Source: Sphingobacteriales bacterium
GTDB taxonomy: Bacteria; Bacteroidota; Bacteroidia; Chitinophagales; Chitinophagaceae
Assembly: GCA_012270485.1 (NCBI GenBank)
Contig: JAAXIF010000028.1
Location: 1 to 64,000, forward strand
Direction: 5' to 3'
DNA: 64,000 nt
Notes under the pieces: model-generated
Seen by the model: only the letters and a program-made list of their open reading frames with translations
What the model was told of the DNA's origin: nothing
The model's database searches: none
Program-made: the position numbers and the translations under genes
Part shown: in pieces, positions 51,388 through 58,118 of the stretch
Layout: each line of letters starts with the position of its first letter
Numbering within the stretch: the first letter of the stretch is position 1

Positions 51388-51507
51388 CTATAAAAACAGA
51401 TCTATGATCTTGAAGGATAACATCATAAACCCGAACACGCATACTTGTATCACAGATGCCCATGCAACCTGTGTCATCGGATGTATATCTGTCAACTTCT
51501 CAATCAT
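51388..51507 (-). CDS. Small membrane protein (39 aa)
   Basis: Begins MIEKLTDIHPMTQVAWASVI, with one hydrophobic span AWASVIQVCVFGFMMLSFKIIDLFL. ATGA overlap with the PhoH gene stop. Function unknown. Confidence 0.5.
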   Translation of the reverse strand: MIEKLTDIHPMTQVAWASVIQVCVFGFMMLSFKIIDLFL

Positions 51508-52196
51508 TCGATTCCTAACATTTCTTTCGTCATTATATAGTCACGGACGAAGTCGGATCTCACAATGTCTGCCCATCCAAATGTGACTACAGTAAATTTA
51601 GTCATATGTTCAATGATCTTCAGAAACTTACCGAAACCATCTTTGTCCGATTGTTTCACGAAGTCGGTTTGTAGATAGTCACCGCAGAATATGATTCGAC
51701 AGTTCTGACCGATCCTTGTAATCACACTATCCAATTCATGAAACGTGAGATTCTGCATTTCATCTACAATGATAACCGCATCATTGAATGTTGTCCCTCT
51801 TATATAGGACGTTGATATAAACTCTATCACGTTCTGATCGACTAATTTATCATACGCTTTTGAGTCTTGGAAAAGTTCCGTGCATATCGCACGATAGGGC
51901 CCAGTATATGGATCCATCTTCTCTTCCATCGAGCCAGGCAAGAAACCGACCTCTCGTGTTGGTACGATCGATCGAGTAATTATTACCTTCTCTAAGTTGT
52001 TGCCTTTATCAAGTGTTGTTTCTAAACCAAGATACAAGGCAGAAAAAGTTTTCCCTGTTCCAGCAGTTCCAGTCAAGACCAGATGGTTATCCTCATCCCA
52101 TGCTTTATAAACCGTCTCTTGGTTTTCAGTAAGGGGTTCAAAAGTGCATAGATCATCTATGCGAAGCTTCATAGGAAGCGTCTTTTCTTTTCTCAT
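51504..52196 (-). CDS. phoH: PhoH-like ATPase
   Basis: 230 residues. Walker A GTAGTGKT (residues 43-50), VIITRSIVPTREVGFLPGSMEEKMDPYTGPYRAI, Walker B VIIVDEMQNLT and IIFCGDYLQTD: the PhoH/SF1-type ATPase core. PhoH genes are frequent in marine phages; the role in infection is unknown. Overlaps both neighbours by 4 bases. Confidence 0.9.
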   Translation of the reverse strand: MRKEKTLPMKLRIDDLCTFEPLTENQETVYKAWDEDNHLVLTGTAGTGKTFSALYLGLETTLDKGNNLEKVIITRSIVPTREVGFLPGSMEEKMDPYTGPYRAICTELFQDSKAYDKLVDQNVIEFISTSYIRGTTFNDAVIIVDEMQNLTFHELDSVITRIGQNCRIIFCGDYLQTDFVKQSDKDGFGKFLKIIEHMTKFTVVTFGWADIVRSDFVRDYIMTKEMLGIE

Positions 52197-52426
52197 GTTT
52201 TGATTGTAGAACCTCTACCAGCACCTTTCTTGATATTACTTAGGTGTTCGTTCCATTCACTGCCTGCAAGTTGTCGTGCAGATTTAATACCAGATATTAA
52301 ATTTGGTGCATGAATGACTTTCTCTAGATGGGGATTAGACTCTGAGTACTCATCGAGTTCAGAGATCTTTAGGAATTTGTCGAACACTTCTCCAGTGTTC
52401 GTATCTTTAAACGTATATGTGGGCAT
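52193..52426 (-). CDS. Conserved small protein, FmdB-like without zinc cysteines
   Basis: 77 residues: MPTYTFKDTNTGEVFDKFLKISELDEYSESNPHLEKVIHAPNLISGI. The fold start 'MPTYxFxxxxTGExxexfxxisExxeYlxxNP' is that of FmdB-type zinc ribbons, but no cysteine is present. The family also occurs in T4-like phages in my memory. Function unknown. Confidence 0.62.
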   Translation of the reverse strand: MPTYTFKDTNTGEVFDKFLKISELDEYSESNPHLEKVIHAPNLISGIKSARQLAGSEWNEHLSNIKKGAGRGSTIKT

Positions 52427-52447
52427 AATATCTTTCCGTAATAACGA

Positions 52448-52470
52448 AGTGGGGATACAAGATCCCCACT
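52448..52470. other. Perfect 9-bp hairpin in the leader before the FmdB-like/PhoH unit
   Basis: AGTGGGGAT-acaag-ATCCCCACT lies in the non-coding gap just upstream of the ATG region of the 77-residue gene. On the minus-strand mRNA it forms a strong stem-loop without a following T run, so it is more likely a processing or regulatory hairpin than a terminator. Confidence 0.55.
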
Positions 52471-52493
52471 CCGAGATACTTGAATCACCTTCC

Positions 52494-52658
52494 TTATCGA
52501 GTCGAGGCAGAAAACTCCTCGATTGTTTGACTTAAAAAACCTTCTTTCACCATGAGGCGATGTGCCTTACTTTCGTTTCCTTTCTTTTGAAGTCTCCGAA
52601 TTTGGTGAGAGAGTTCGCGTTTATCGTTTTTTAACCGTTCTAATTGATTTCTCGACAT
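52494..52658 (-). CDS. Small basic helical protein (54 aa)
   Basis: MSRNQLERLKNDKRELSHQI..RLMVKEGFLSQTIEEFSASTR; Arg/Lys-rich coiled coil. AAGGAG lies upstream of the ATG. No family recognised. Confidence 0.5.
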   Translation of the reverse strand: MSRNQLERLKNDKRELSHQIRRLQKKGNESKAHRLMVKEGFLSQTIEEFSASTR

Positions 52659-52685
52659 AATTCTCCTTATGTAATTATTATAGGA

Positions 52686-53120
52686 TTAGGTTGTTATTAA
52701 ATTTGGAAATGCCTCCTGTACTAGTTTTTTGGTTAAGAATTTCACTGGAGACTTTTTGGCCACCATTGACAAAACTATTTCCGCATCTGCTGGATGGATT
52801 GCTTCCAACAGTCGGATAAACATGTTCTCGCGTTTATAAGCGGGTATTGGATCTCCCTTCGCACCTTTCACAAAGTACCCGAACTGTCTATGTTCGCGTA
52901 GTAGTGTAGATGGAACGGATTCTGGAATATTTGCGGTAAAGGGTGGGCGACCTTCTGGAAGATTAAATACCAGAGATTCATCAAACGTACCACGGAGTAC
53001 GTCCCTTAATGCTTGGTTGTCAGAGTGCTTCAATAGTAACTCTTTTCGTTTTGCTTTGTTGGACTGTTGTTCAAATTCATCAAGAATTTCAAACACTTCC
53101 TTCTTAGGATTGTATACCAT
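52686..53120 (-). CDS. DUF6433-like protein
   Basis: 144 residues: VFEILDEFEQQSNKAKRKELLLKHSDNQALRDVLRGTFDESLVFNLPEGRPPF, then STLLREHRQFGYFVKGAKGD and NMFIRLLEAIHPADAEIVLSMVAKK..LTKKLVQEAFPNL. Fits the DUF6433 family of T4-like phages (ending 'LTKKLVxEAFPxL'). Has its own late promoter box, so expressed late. Function unknown. Confidence 0.72.
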   Translation of the reverse strand: MVYNPKKEVFEILDEFEQQSNKAKRKELLLKHSDNQALRDVLRGTFDESLVFNLPEGRPPFTANIPESVPSTLLREHRQFGYFVKGAKGDPIPAYKRENMFIRLLEAIHPADAEIVLSMVAKKSPVKFLTKKLVQEAFPNLITT

Positions 53121-53138
53121 AATTTACTCACTTTCAGT

Positions 53139-53146
53139 TATTTATA
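53139..53146 (-). promoter_or_regulatory. T4-type late promoter box TATAAATA
   Basis: Exact TATAAATA on the minus strand, 19 bases before the DUF6433-like ATG. It overlaps the T-rich tail of the hairpin terminator just upstream, so termination and re-initiation are adjacent. Confidence 0.65.
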
Positions 53147-53203
53147 AAAATAGGCGATTCCAGCACATAACAATATTTAGTAATCTTCGCAACTGAAATC
53201 GCC
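53143..53203 (-). terminator. Hairpin terminator of the two-microprotein unit
   Basis: On the minus strand GGCGATTTCAG and CTGGAATCGCC form an 11-bp stem (one G-U) around a 29-base loop, followed by TATTTTTAT. It ends the unit that starts at 53353 and is followed at once by the next late promoter. Confidence 0.6.
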
Positions 53204-53218
53204 TTCCCCTAAAGTTTA

Positions 53219-53275
53219 TTACTTAACTTTTTTGGTGTACTTAACACCACGGTAGATGAACTCTAATGTTTTCAT
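53219..53275 (-). CDS. 18-residue microprotein with YRGVKY motif
   Basis: MKTLEFIYRGVKYTKKVK. A strong GAGGAG lies 9 bases before its ATG, overlapping the stop of the upstream mini-ORF. The YRGVxY core resembles small DUF4278-like peptides (by memory). Two more microproteins cannot be judged by size alone; support comes from the promoter, ribosome site and terminator. Confidence 0.4.
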   Translation of the reverse strand: MKTLEFIYRGVKYTKKVK

Positions 53276-53280
53276 CGAAC

Positions 53281-53340
53281 TTACTCCTCTGTAGGATTAA
53301 GTAGTCTTTTCACCCATGACCAATGGGATGGTTCTACCAT
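53281..53340 (-). CDS. 19-residue microprotein with leaderless-type late promoter
   Basis: MVEPSHWSWVKRLLNPTEE, preceded by TATAAATActtttATG, the same 5-base spacing found at three longer genes. Amphipathic, tryptophan-rich. If real it is read late from a leaderless message. Confidence 0.45.
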   Translation of the reverse strand: MVEPSHWSWVKRLLNPTEE

Positions 53341-53345
53341 AAAAG

Positions 53346-53353
53346 TATTTATA
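53346..53353 (-). promoter_or_regulatory. T4-type late promoter box, 5 bases before an ATG
   Basis: Exact TATAAATA on the minus strand reading TATAAATActtttATG. Fourth instance of the spacing. It overlaps the stop region of the upstream gene. Confidence 0.65.
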
Positions 53354-53564
53354 CTTCTTCGACCGTCACCAGATAATTTTTTCCGTTGATGTCTAAGACA
53401 TTTACAGTTTTTTTGGTAGAAAGCATATAACCCTTTTCTGGATGTAAATCCAGTTTAGGTTTGGTTACCCATCGGAGTAACCCAGTTTCTTTTGATGCAT
53501 CCTCAAACAATGCATTAGAAATTTGGTTTGCGATATAATCGCAGTAAGCAAATGACTCACTCAT
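53349..53564 (-). CDS. Hypothetical small protein
   Basis: 71 residues: SFAYCDYIANQISNALFEDASKETGLLRWVTKPKLDLHPEKGYMLSTKKTVNVLDINGKNYLVTVEEV. A helical first part and a beta C-terminus; no family recognised. Overlaps neither neighbour's ATG but is a 2-base gap from the next gene upstream. Confidence 0.5.
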   Translation of the reverse strand: MSESFAYCDYIANQISNALFEDASKETGLLRWVTKPKLDLHPEKGYMLSTKKTVNVLDINGKNYLVTVEEV

Positions 53565-53566
53565 AT

Positions 53567-53725
53567 CTATACCTCGAATTGTTCAGTCCAAGCGACAAAG
53601 GTTTCCATCGCATCTTTCTTCGATATGCCAAACACATCTTGGAGCACCGCAGGCGCTCCAAACATGTTGATTTGACCAGACTCACGAAGTTCGTCTAGGA
53701 ACTCAAACATCTCTTTCATAATCAT
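53567..53725 (-). CDS. Small conserved protein (52 aa)
   Basis: MIMKEMFEFLDELRESGQIN.., then APAVLQDVFGISKKDAMETFVAWTEQFEV. The 'MKEMFEFLDELRESGxxNMFGA' opening recurs in T4-like phages in my memory. TAATG junction with the upstream gene; an ATG two codons in is also possible. Function unknown. Confidence 0.6.
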   Translation of the reverse strand: MIMKEMFEFLDELRESGQINMFGAPAVLQDVFGISKKDAMETFVAWTEQFEV

Positions 53726-54243
53726 TACGCAGCCTCTTTAATTAGTTGATCGGCAATCTTTCTGATCTCTTCAATCTTTGGAGTCAGATCTTTAGTCTCA
53801 CTAGTGCAGACGTAAGGTTTTTCCCAGTTACCAACATTGATGTCAGTGTAGTGACTTCTGAAGAAGTAGTCAGTCATTGAGTCATCGTGGTTGAAGTAGT
53901 CTGGGCCTTCCATCGCCTCTTTGAGTTCTAACAAGAACGCAGAAATCTCTGGATAGTTCTTGTAAGTCTCTTCAATGTAGTACTCATTCACTTGAACATA
54001 ATCGTCCAACCTTTGAGCAAGATACTTAACATCGTGTGGGTTTCTGTAGAGATCTTGTCTCTCGAAACTTTCCAACCTTGCTTCGTTGGTCGCAGTAACA
54101 ATATCAAGATCACCCGACTTGATGTTCACAACAAGTGTTGAGTGATGTTTAACAGCGATTGACGCTTTCATATTGTACTTCTTTAACACCGCTTTGATAG
54201 CAGGGGTTAACTTCTTTTTCATCTCTTGGGATACAAATGCCAT
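53725..54243 (-). CDS. Conserved T4-like early protein
   Basis: 172 residues: LKKYNMKASIAVKHHSTLVVNIKSGDLDIV..., then SAFLLELKEAMEGPDYFNHDDSMTDYFFRSHYTDINVGNWEKPYV. 'KYxMKASIxVxHHSTLVVNIKSG' is a recalled conserved signature. No catalytic motif. Preceded by an early promoter and a GAGAGAGG leader. Confidence 0.65.
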   Translation of the reverse strand: MAFVSQEMKKKLTPAIKAVLKKYNMKASIAVKHHSTLVVNIKSGDLDIVTATNEARLESFERQDLYRNPHDVKYLAQRLDDYVQVNEYYIEETYKNYPEISAFLLELKEAMEGPDYFNHDDSMTDYFFRSHYTDINVGNWEKPYVCTSETKDLTPKIEEIRKIADQLIKEAA

Positions 54244-54277
54244 AATAAAAATACCTCTCTCAATTAATTACAAAGCC

Positions 54278-54306
54278 ATTATATCGAATGGGACAGGTTT
54301 TGTCAA
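54278..54306 (-). promoter_or_regulatory. Consensus sigma-70 early promoter
   Basis: TTGACA, 17 bases, TATAAT on the minus strand, preceded by GAAAACGC. Its -35 abuts a 12-bp inverted repeat. Confidence 0.85.
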
Positions 54307-54337
54307 GCGTTTTCTTGATTTAATTTCAAGAAAACGC
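54307..54337. repeat. 12-bp inverted repeat beside an early promoter
   Basis: GCGTTTTCTTGA-7 nt-TCAAGAAAACGC lies between the 116-residue gene and the early promoter. No T run follows, so it is not a standard terminator; it may insulate one early unit from the next or serve as an operator. Confidence 0.5.
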
Positions 54338-54347
54338 CCTGCAAAAT

Positions 54348-54698
54348 CTACTCCACTCTGTCGTGAATTGCAACCGCACCGTAGAAACATCCACCTAGTA
54401 ACTTGTCACAAAGATCTGAGAACCTTGAGTCACTCGATCCAGCGTAGTTACCACCGAACATTGTCCACTTATCCTTCTTGGAAACTGGAATCAATCTGAG
54501 GATTTTTCTACCTCCGATCGGTTCCGCCATCACCAACTCAGCAGCTGGATAATCTTCGCACGGTTCAAAAGGCCCTTCCGCGTTCACAACGGTGAAACCT
54601 TTACAGTAGGATGACTCACCACCAGCGGTAGTGTCCATATTATCTAAGAAAGGATCACCGTAAGGTGCCTGTCTGTACGTAGTCACATGAATTCCCAT
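54348..54698 (-). CDS. Hypothetical early protein
   Basis: 116 residues: HVTTYRQAPYGDPFLDNMDTTAGGESSYCKGFTVVNAEGPFEPCEDYPAAELVMAEP, then a C-terminal SRFSDLCDKLLGGCFYGAVAIHDRVE. Several cysteines. No family recognised. Ends right before an inverted repeat. Confidence 0.55.
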   Translation of the reverse strand: MGIHVTTYRQAPYGDPFLDNMDTTAGGESSYCKGFTVVNAEGPFEPCEDYPAAELVMAEPIGGRKILRLIPVSKKDKWTMFGGNYAGSSDSRFSDLCDKLLGGCFYGAVAIHDRVE

Positions 54699-54699
54699 A

Positions 54700-54999
54700 T
54701 TACTTTTCCTCCCAAGTTTTTGCAGAGAACCTTGGATACAACCTAAACGGTGCTGGTTCTTCTAGGGTTTGTGAATAGATCATTGGTTCTGGAAGAGACT
54801 TTTCGTCCAGTGCGTTGAAGAACAACGCCATGTCACAGTCTTCTTCCAACCAAACATACTCATCATTAAAGAATGAGTACTCCGAAATCTTGTTCATGAA
54901 ATCTAATTTCTCAACCAGTTTGACTGGAACTTTTAGATACGAATGTGACGGATCAGAAACATACGTCACGGCATTTTGGGGATTAGTTGCAAAACTCAT
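54700..54999 (-). CDS. Hypothetical early protein
   Basis: 99 residues, YVSDPSHSYLKVPVKLVEKLDFMNKISEYSFFNDEYVWLEEDCDMALFFNALDEKSLPEPM. Acidic, mixed alpha/beta; no family recognised. Overlaps the upstream gene by 4 bases. Confidence 0.55.
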   Translation of the reverse strand: MSFATNPQNAVTYVSDPSHSYLKVPVKLVEKLDFMNKISEYSFFNDEYVWLEEDCDMALFFNALDEKSLPEPMIYSQTLEEPAPFRLYPRFSAKTWEEK

Positions 55000-55274
55000 T
55001 TTGACACCTCACTCAACATTTTCATAATATGGTAATCTTTCAACAAAAGATCTCTAACTCTTTCTCTATCGATCGAGTCACCGTCACCCCACTCGAAGTG
55101 ATTCTTTTCTGAAGTGACTAACTTGATGTAGTCTTGGATTGCAGTTTCTACTTTCGCAACGGTAAGTTCGTTGATAGGATAAAGTCCATCGTAAGCATAG
55201 AACGATAGAACATAATTTCTGAACGCAACTAGATCGGGATTCGATCTCAGTGCAATAACATTGGTAACACTCAT
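54996..55274 (-). CDS. Hypothetical early protein
   Basis: 92 residues from the internal ATG MSVTNVIALRSNPDLVAFRNYVLSFYAYDGLYPINELTVAKVETAI, which has GAGAGAG upstream; the frame's first ATG lies before the early promoter's predicted transcript start, so it is rejected. No family recognised. Confidence 0.6.
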   Translation of the reverse strand: MSVTNVIALRSNPDLVAFRNYVLSFYAYDGLYPINELTVAKVETAIQDYIKLVTSEKNHFEWGDGDSIDRERVRDLLLKDYHIMKMLSEVSK

Positions 55275-55308
55275 ATTTTCTCTCTCATTTCTCATTCTCA
55301 ATACAAGT

Positions 55309-55337
55309 ATTATAGACGGTACGGCAAGAAATGTCAA
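55309..55337 (-). promoter_or_regulatory. Consensus sigma-70 early promoter with downstream palindrome
   Basis: TTGACA, 17 bases, TATAAT on the minus strand, preceded by CAAAAAACGC. The -10 runs into AATACTTGTATT (55300-55311). Confidence 0.85.
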
Positions 55338-56203
55338 GCGTTTTTTGGAATTTTTTTCAAATAATTTCCAGAAGTGAATTCTTCAGGCCAGTCGTTGGTT
55401 CGGACAATGCGAAGTATCTGATCGTTTGTCAGTTGTTCTGCACGTTCGCATCGGAAGTGTGTGAAGTTAGTTTCGGGTGTTCTGCGGTCAAAGTGTTCGA
55501 CCTCGACTATGGTGCCGTCTTCGTAACCACGTATTTGGGTAAACATGTGTCCGTTCCACTTCTGATCTAGATACTTGAGATCTACATCTTGGTGAAAGAA
55601 CATGTAATTTAGATATGGTTGATCAGTAAAGAAGTATGGATCAATATTGTCTACTAGTTTGATATACTGTTCTAGATCAAACCAGTTCTCTTTTCTCGCA
55701 CGTAATCTTGCTTTTTTTGAATACAAGACAACACCACTATTCAGAGCAATCGGTAGATCTTTGTATTGGGGTAAGTCAATACCAACACGTTTGAGTCTTG
55801 ATTCCCATTCTCGTATTTGGTCTTTTAGATGTTCAGGCATAGGATGGTCATAGAACTCTGGAACGATCCCAATTTCCGCATCACCTAGTTCATCGAAAAT
55901 ACTGTCATACAAATGTTCAGATGGGAAGACATCTAAATCTACGAAAAGAATAGTGTCATACTTGTCATACTCTGGTGCGAAGAGTGGTTTGAGTGCGCCC
56001 AGATATGCGGTCACATAATCAGCGCCACCCTCCGCCAAATGTCTGGATTCGACACTGCATTTGAAAAAGTTTCTGAGAAAGTTTGGATTGTGTTCAAAGA
56101 TATAGTCCGCACCAATACGATCTGCGTATCGTTTCATGACCTCACTACCAAGAGTGTGATCCGTCCGCAAATATCCGTCCCAGTATTGGTATATCAGTTT
56201 CAT
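55334..56203 (-). CDS. Glycosyltransferase-like protein
   Basis: 289 residues: YDTILFVDLDVFPSEHLYDSIFDEL carries a DLD metal motif; ALNSGVVLYSKKARLRARKENWF and DQPYLNYMFFHQDVDLKYLDQKWNGHMF match the neighbouring GT8-like gene at 49777, so they look like paralogues. Small upstream gene with GTG start is coupled by ATGA. Confidence 0.72.
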   Translation of the reverse strand: MKLIYQYWDGYLRTDHTLGSEVMKRYADRIGADYIFEHNPNFLRNFFKCSVESRHLAEGGADYVTAYLGALKPLFAPEYDKYDTILFVDLDVFPSEHLYDSIFDELGDAEIGIVPEFYDHPMPEHLKDQIREWESRLKRVGIDLPQYKDLPIALNSGVVLYSKKARLRARKENWFDLEQYIKLVDNIDPYFFTDQPYLNYMFFHQDVDLKYLDQKWNGHMFTQIRGYEDGTIVEVEHFDRRTPETNFTHFRCERAEQLTNDQILRIVRTNDWPEEFTSGNYLKKIPKNA

Positions 56204-56331
56204 ATCTTAACCACGTTACGACACTCTTCCATCCTTCTCAGACTACCCATGATACCATAGTAATCATCATGATTATCAACAGAGAACGCCAACCAAAAAA
56301 TTAAGAATAGTCGTGCAAGTAATAGTTTCAC
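56200..56331 (-). CDS. Small secreted or membrane protein, GTG start (43 aa)
   Basis: First residues KLLLARLFLIFWLAFSVDN: signal- or anchor-like N-terminus, then DDYYGIMGSLRRMEECRN. GTG overlaps the upstream stop (GTGA) and its own stop overlaps the next ATG (ATGA). No ATG start exists. Function unknown. Confidence 0.5.
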   Translation of the reverse strand: MKLLLARLFLIFWLAFSVDNHDDYYGIMGSLRRMEECRNVVKI

Positions 56332-56867
56332 TTAAACCAGTTTGGAACCTCACGATTAGTCCACTTTGCCATGTACTTCTTTTCTTTGATATAGTAGTTA
56401 CGGTACGCTTCTACTGGATCGTCCATCTTACAGTAATCAGGCATTGCTTGTGCAAAAGTATCCATCGGCCCAATCTGGTTTATGTTTCTAGGACACCACC
56501 ACAACTGATGTCTCAGTTTCTTGTCTGTCGCATGAACCTTACCATAACGATGGGTGTACTCTTTGCATAGTTCTTCAAAGTGTCGATACAACCATTGGTA
56601 GTTTCGACTGTTCTTACGCACCCATATGTTTGATGGGTGGTTAACATGAGACGCTTTGTACAAGAGTCGTTCTTGAGCTGCACCGTCTAACTTCCATCGT
56701 TTGATCTTGCGACCATTCTTAGTCTTGTCATAGTACTCAAAACCATCCAACACACGGTGTGCGGTAGACATCAACTGAGCGTATTCGACAATCATCTTGA
56801 CCACGTGTTTGTCGCACATCATCTGAGCTGCGAGTTTGGGATCGTTATCTAAATGGAAAATATTCAT
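56328..56867 (-). CDS. Pyrimidine-dimer DNA glycosylase family protein
   Basis: 179 residues: MNIFHLDNDPKLAAQMMCDKHVVKMIVEYAQLMSTAHRVLDG, LYKASHVNHPSNIWVRKNSRNYQWLYRHFEELCKEYTHRYGKVHAT. The 'IFxLDxDPxxAAQxxCDKHVVKMIxExAQ.LSTAHR' core is that of PF03013-type proteins (endonuclease V-like), widely kept in marine phages. Repair of UV damage is the family role, not proven here. A late box overlaps its upstream edge. Confidence 0.65.
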   Translation of the reverse strand: MNIFHLDNDPKLAAQMMCDKHVVKMIVEYAQLMSTAHRVLDGFEYYDKTKNGRKIKRWKLDGAAQERLLYKASHVNHPSNIWVRKNSRNYQWLYRHFEELCKEYTHRYGKVHATDKKLRHQLWWCPRNINQIGPMDTFAQAMPDYCKMDDPVEAYRNYYIKEKKYMAKWTNREVPNWFK

Positions 56868-56874
56868 GTTGCAC

Positions 56875-57372
56875 CTATTTATAAAATATGTGGTTGTTAA
56901 TCACAACCGTTTCATTCAATGAGTCTGCCCAGTATGGGTAGACACTGTCCGCATGATAGTGAGTCGCACCTTCTGTGATATCAAAGTCTTCATTGTTCAA
57001 GACATACTTTGCAGTCCACAGAGAGACTTGCCATGTCGCACTATCTTCGGGTTCATCTGGTTTACCATCACAGTACCAAGAGAACTGACACATGTGTCTG
57101 ACTGGAACAAGATTGCCTCTCCAGTTCTCTTTCATCTGTGCCTGATAGATCACGTCACAGACATTGTCTGGATAGTTCTTGTTCTTGACACGATTCAACA
57201 CAACTTGCGTTACCGCAATCTTACCAGCGACAGGTTGATTACCCGCCTCAAAGTATATGTTCTTTGCAACACAGATCTCTTCTAGAGTTGCCTCGTGTAC
57301 CATATGCATAGGATGATCCGCCTGTACAGGCGTAACTATGAAAAATGGTAAAATATATTTACTTAACTGCAT
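56875..57372 (-). CDS. SleB-type cell-wall hydrolase with signal peptide
   Basis: 165 residues from the ATG with GGGAAAAGG upstream. N-terminal signal peptide LSKYILPFFIVTPVQA then ADHP. Core EATLEEICVAKNIYFEAGNQPVAGKIAVTQVVLNRVKN is the Hydrolase_2 (SleB) motif, with the Glu of YFEAG. Exported lytic enzyme acting on peptidoglycan. A third wall-degrading activity next to the M15 peptidase and the tail amidase. Confidence 0.82.
   Translation of the reverse strand: MQLSKYILPFFIVTPVQADHPMHMVHEATLEEICVAKNIYFEAGNQPVAGKIAVTQVVLNRVKNKNYPDNVCDVIYQAQMKENWRGNLVPVRHMCQFSWYCDGKPDEPEDSATWQVSLWTAKYVLNNEDFDITEGATHYHADSVYPYWADSLNETVVINNHIFYK
56876..56883 (-). promoter_or_regulatory. Possible T4-type late promoter box TATAAATA
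   Basis: Exact box on the minus strand 8 bases before the DNA-glycosylase-like ATG, but its bases also encode the Y-K-stop end of the SleB-type protein. Spacing differs from the leaderless cases. Confidence 0.35.
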
Positions 57373-57613
57373 CCTTTTCCCTCTGCATGTAAAGAGATTC
57401 AATACCCTCAATAACATACTTTGGGTTAGGTTGATATGTGTACTTACGCATCTCTACATTGAACATATCACCCTCTTGACTGGTAACTTGCCACCAGTAC
57501 TTGATGAACTCTTCGGGATCTTCTATTTCCCTTAATGATAACACATACTGGCGGTCTTTGTCAATATGGACAATCTCACCACTATATGTTTTAAATTCGT
57601 TACTAACTTTCAA
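57359..57613 (-). CDS. Hypothetical protein with TTG start (84 aa)
   Basis: KVSNEFKTYSGEIVHIDKDRQYVLSLREIEDPEEFIKYWWQVTSQEGDMFNVEMRKYTYQPNPKYVIEGIESLYMQREKDAVK, beta-rich then helical. The TTG has GGGGAG 9 bases before it and no better start exists. No family recognised. Confidence 0.5.
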   Translation of the reverse strand: MKVSNEFKTYSGEIVHIDKDRQYVLSLREIEDPEEFIKYWWQVTSQEGDMFNVEMRKYTYQPNPKYVIEGIESLYMQREKDAVK

Positions 57614-57614
57614 A

Positions 57615-57788
57615 TTAGTACTCCCCTTGACGGATTCGATACATTAGATCAAACACTTCAGATGAGTCTAAACCCATCCCCTCAAATGCGGCTTGCAAAC
57701 CACCCCAGTCGGGATACTCTCCCATCTCAAGGTAATCGTTTACAAGGTTGACCACTAACTGTGGTGTGACTTCTAACTTAGTACTCAT
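57615..57788 (-). CDS. Hypothetical small protein (57 aa)
   Basis: STKLEVTPQLVVNLVNDYLEMGEYPDWGGLQAAFEGMGLDSSEVFDLMYRIRQGEY. Helical, with a Trp/Asp-rich turn. Start chosen inside the upstream stop region (11-base overlap). No family recognised. Confidence 0.5.
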   Translation of the reverse strand: MSTKLEVTPQLVVNLVNDYLEMGEYPDWGGLQAAFEGMGLDSSEVFDLMYRIRQGEY

Positions 57789-57963
57789 CTCGGAATATAC
57801 CTTTCTCTTTGCAACTGTAAACACCCCAACTTACAAACGCGATACCAATGACCGCTTTGATAAGGAAGGGTAGTAACGGAGCGGGTTCGTTCATTTCGAT
57901 CAACATATCTTCATGACCAACCGCACCAAACAAAATAAAAACACCGATCGCAATTCTAAACAT
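57778..57963 (-). CDS. Small membrane protein (61 aa)
   Basis: Two hydrophobic spans (IAIGVFILFGAVG and LPFLIKAVIGIAFVSWGVYSC) around a polar loop EDMLIEMNEPAPL, then a basic tail. Function unknown; may be an early membrane modulator. Confidence 0.5.
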   Translation of the reverse strand: MFRIAIGVFILFGAVGHEDMLIEMNEPAPLLPFLIKAVIGIAFVSWGVYSCKEKGIFRDEY

Positions 57964-57965
57964 CT

Positions 57966-58118
57966 TTACACCTCAAACGCAACTATTTGGAAAACTGTTA
58001 TATCGTTCTCGATCGCCCAGAGTTCTGCCTCTTTCTCACTCGCAAAACACTTGTATTGATATAACTCTTGACTTGTATCTTCTTTTATCTCAACAACGTA
58101 ATACAATAGATCTTTCAC
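57966..58118 (-). CDS. Hypothetical protein with GTG start (50 aa)
   Basis: KDLLYYVVEIKEDTSQELYQYKCFASEKEAELWAIENDITVFQIVAFEV. The GTG overlaps the upstream stop (GTGA) and no ATG is available. Beta/alpha, no family recognised. Confidence 0.5.
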   Translation of the reverse strand: MKDLLYYVVEIKEDTSQELYQYKCFASEKEAELWAIENDITVFQIVAFEV

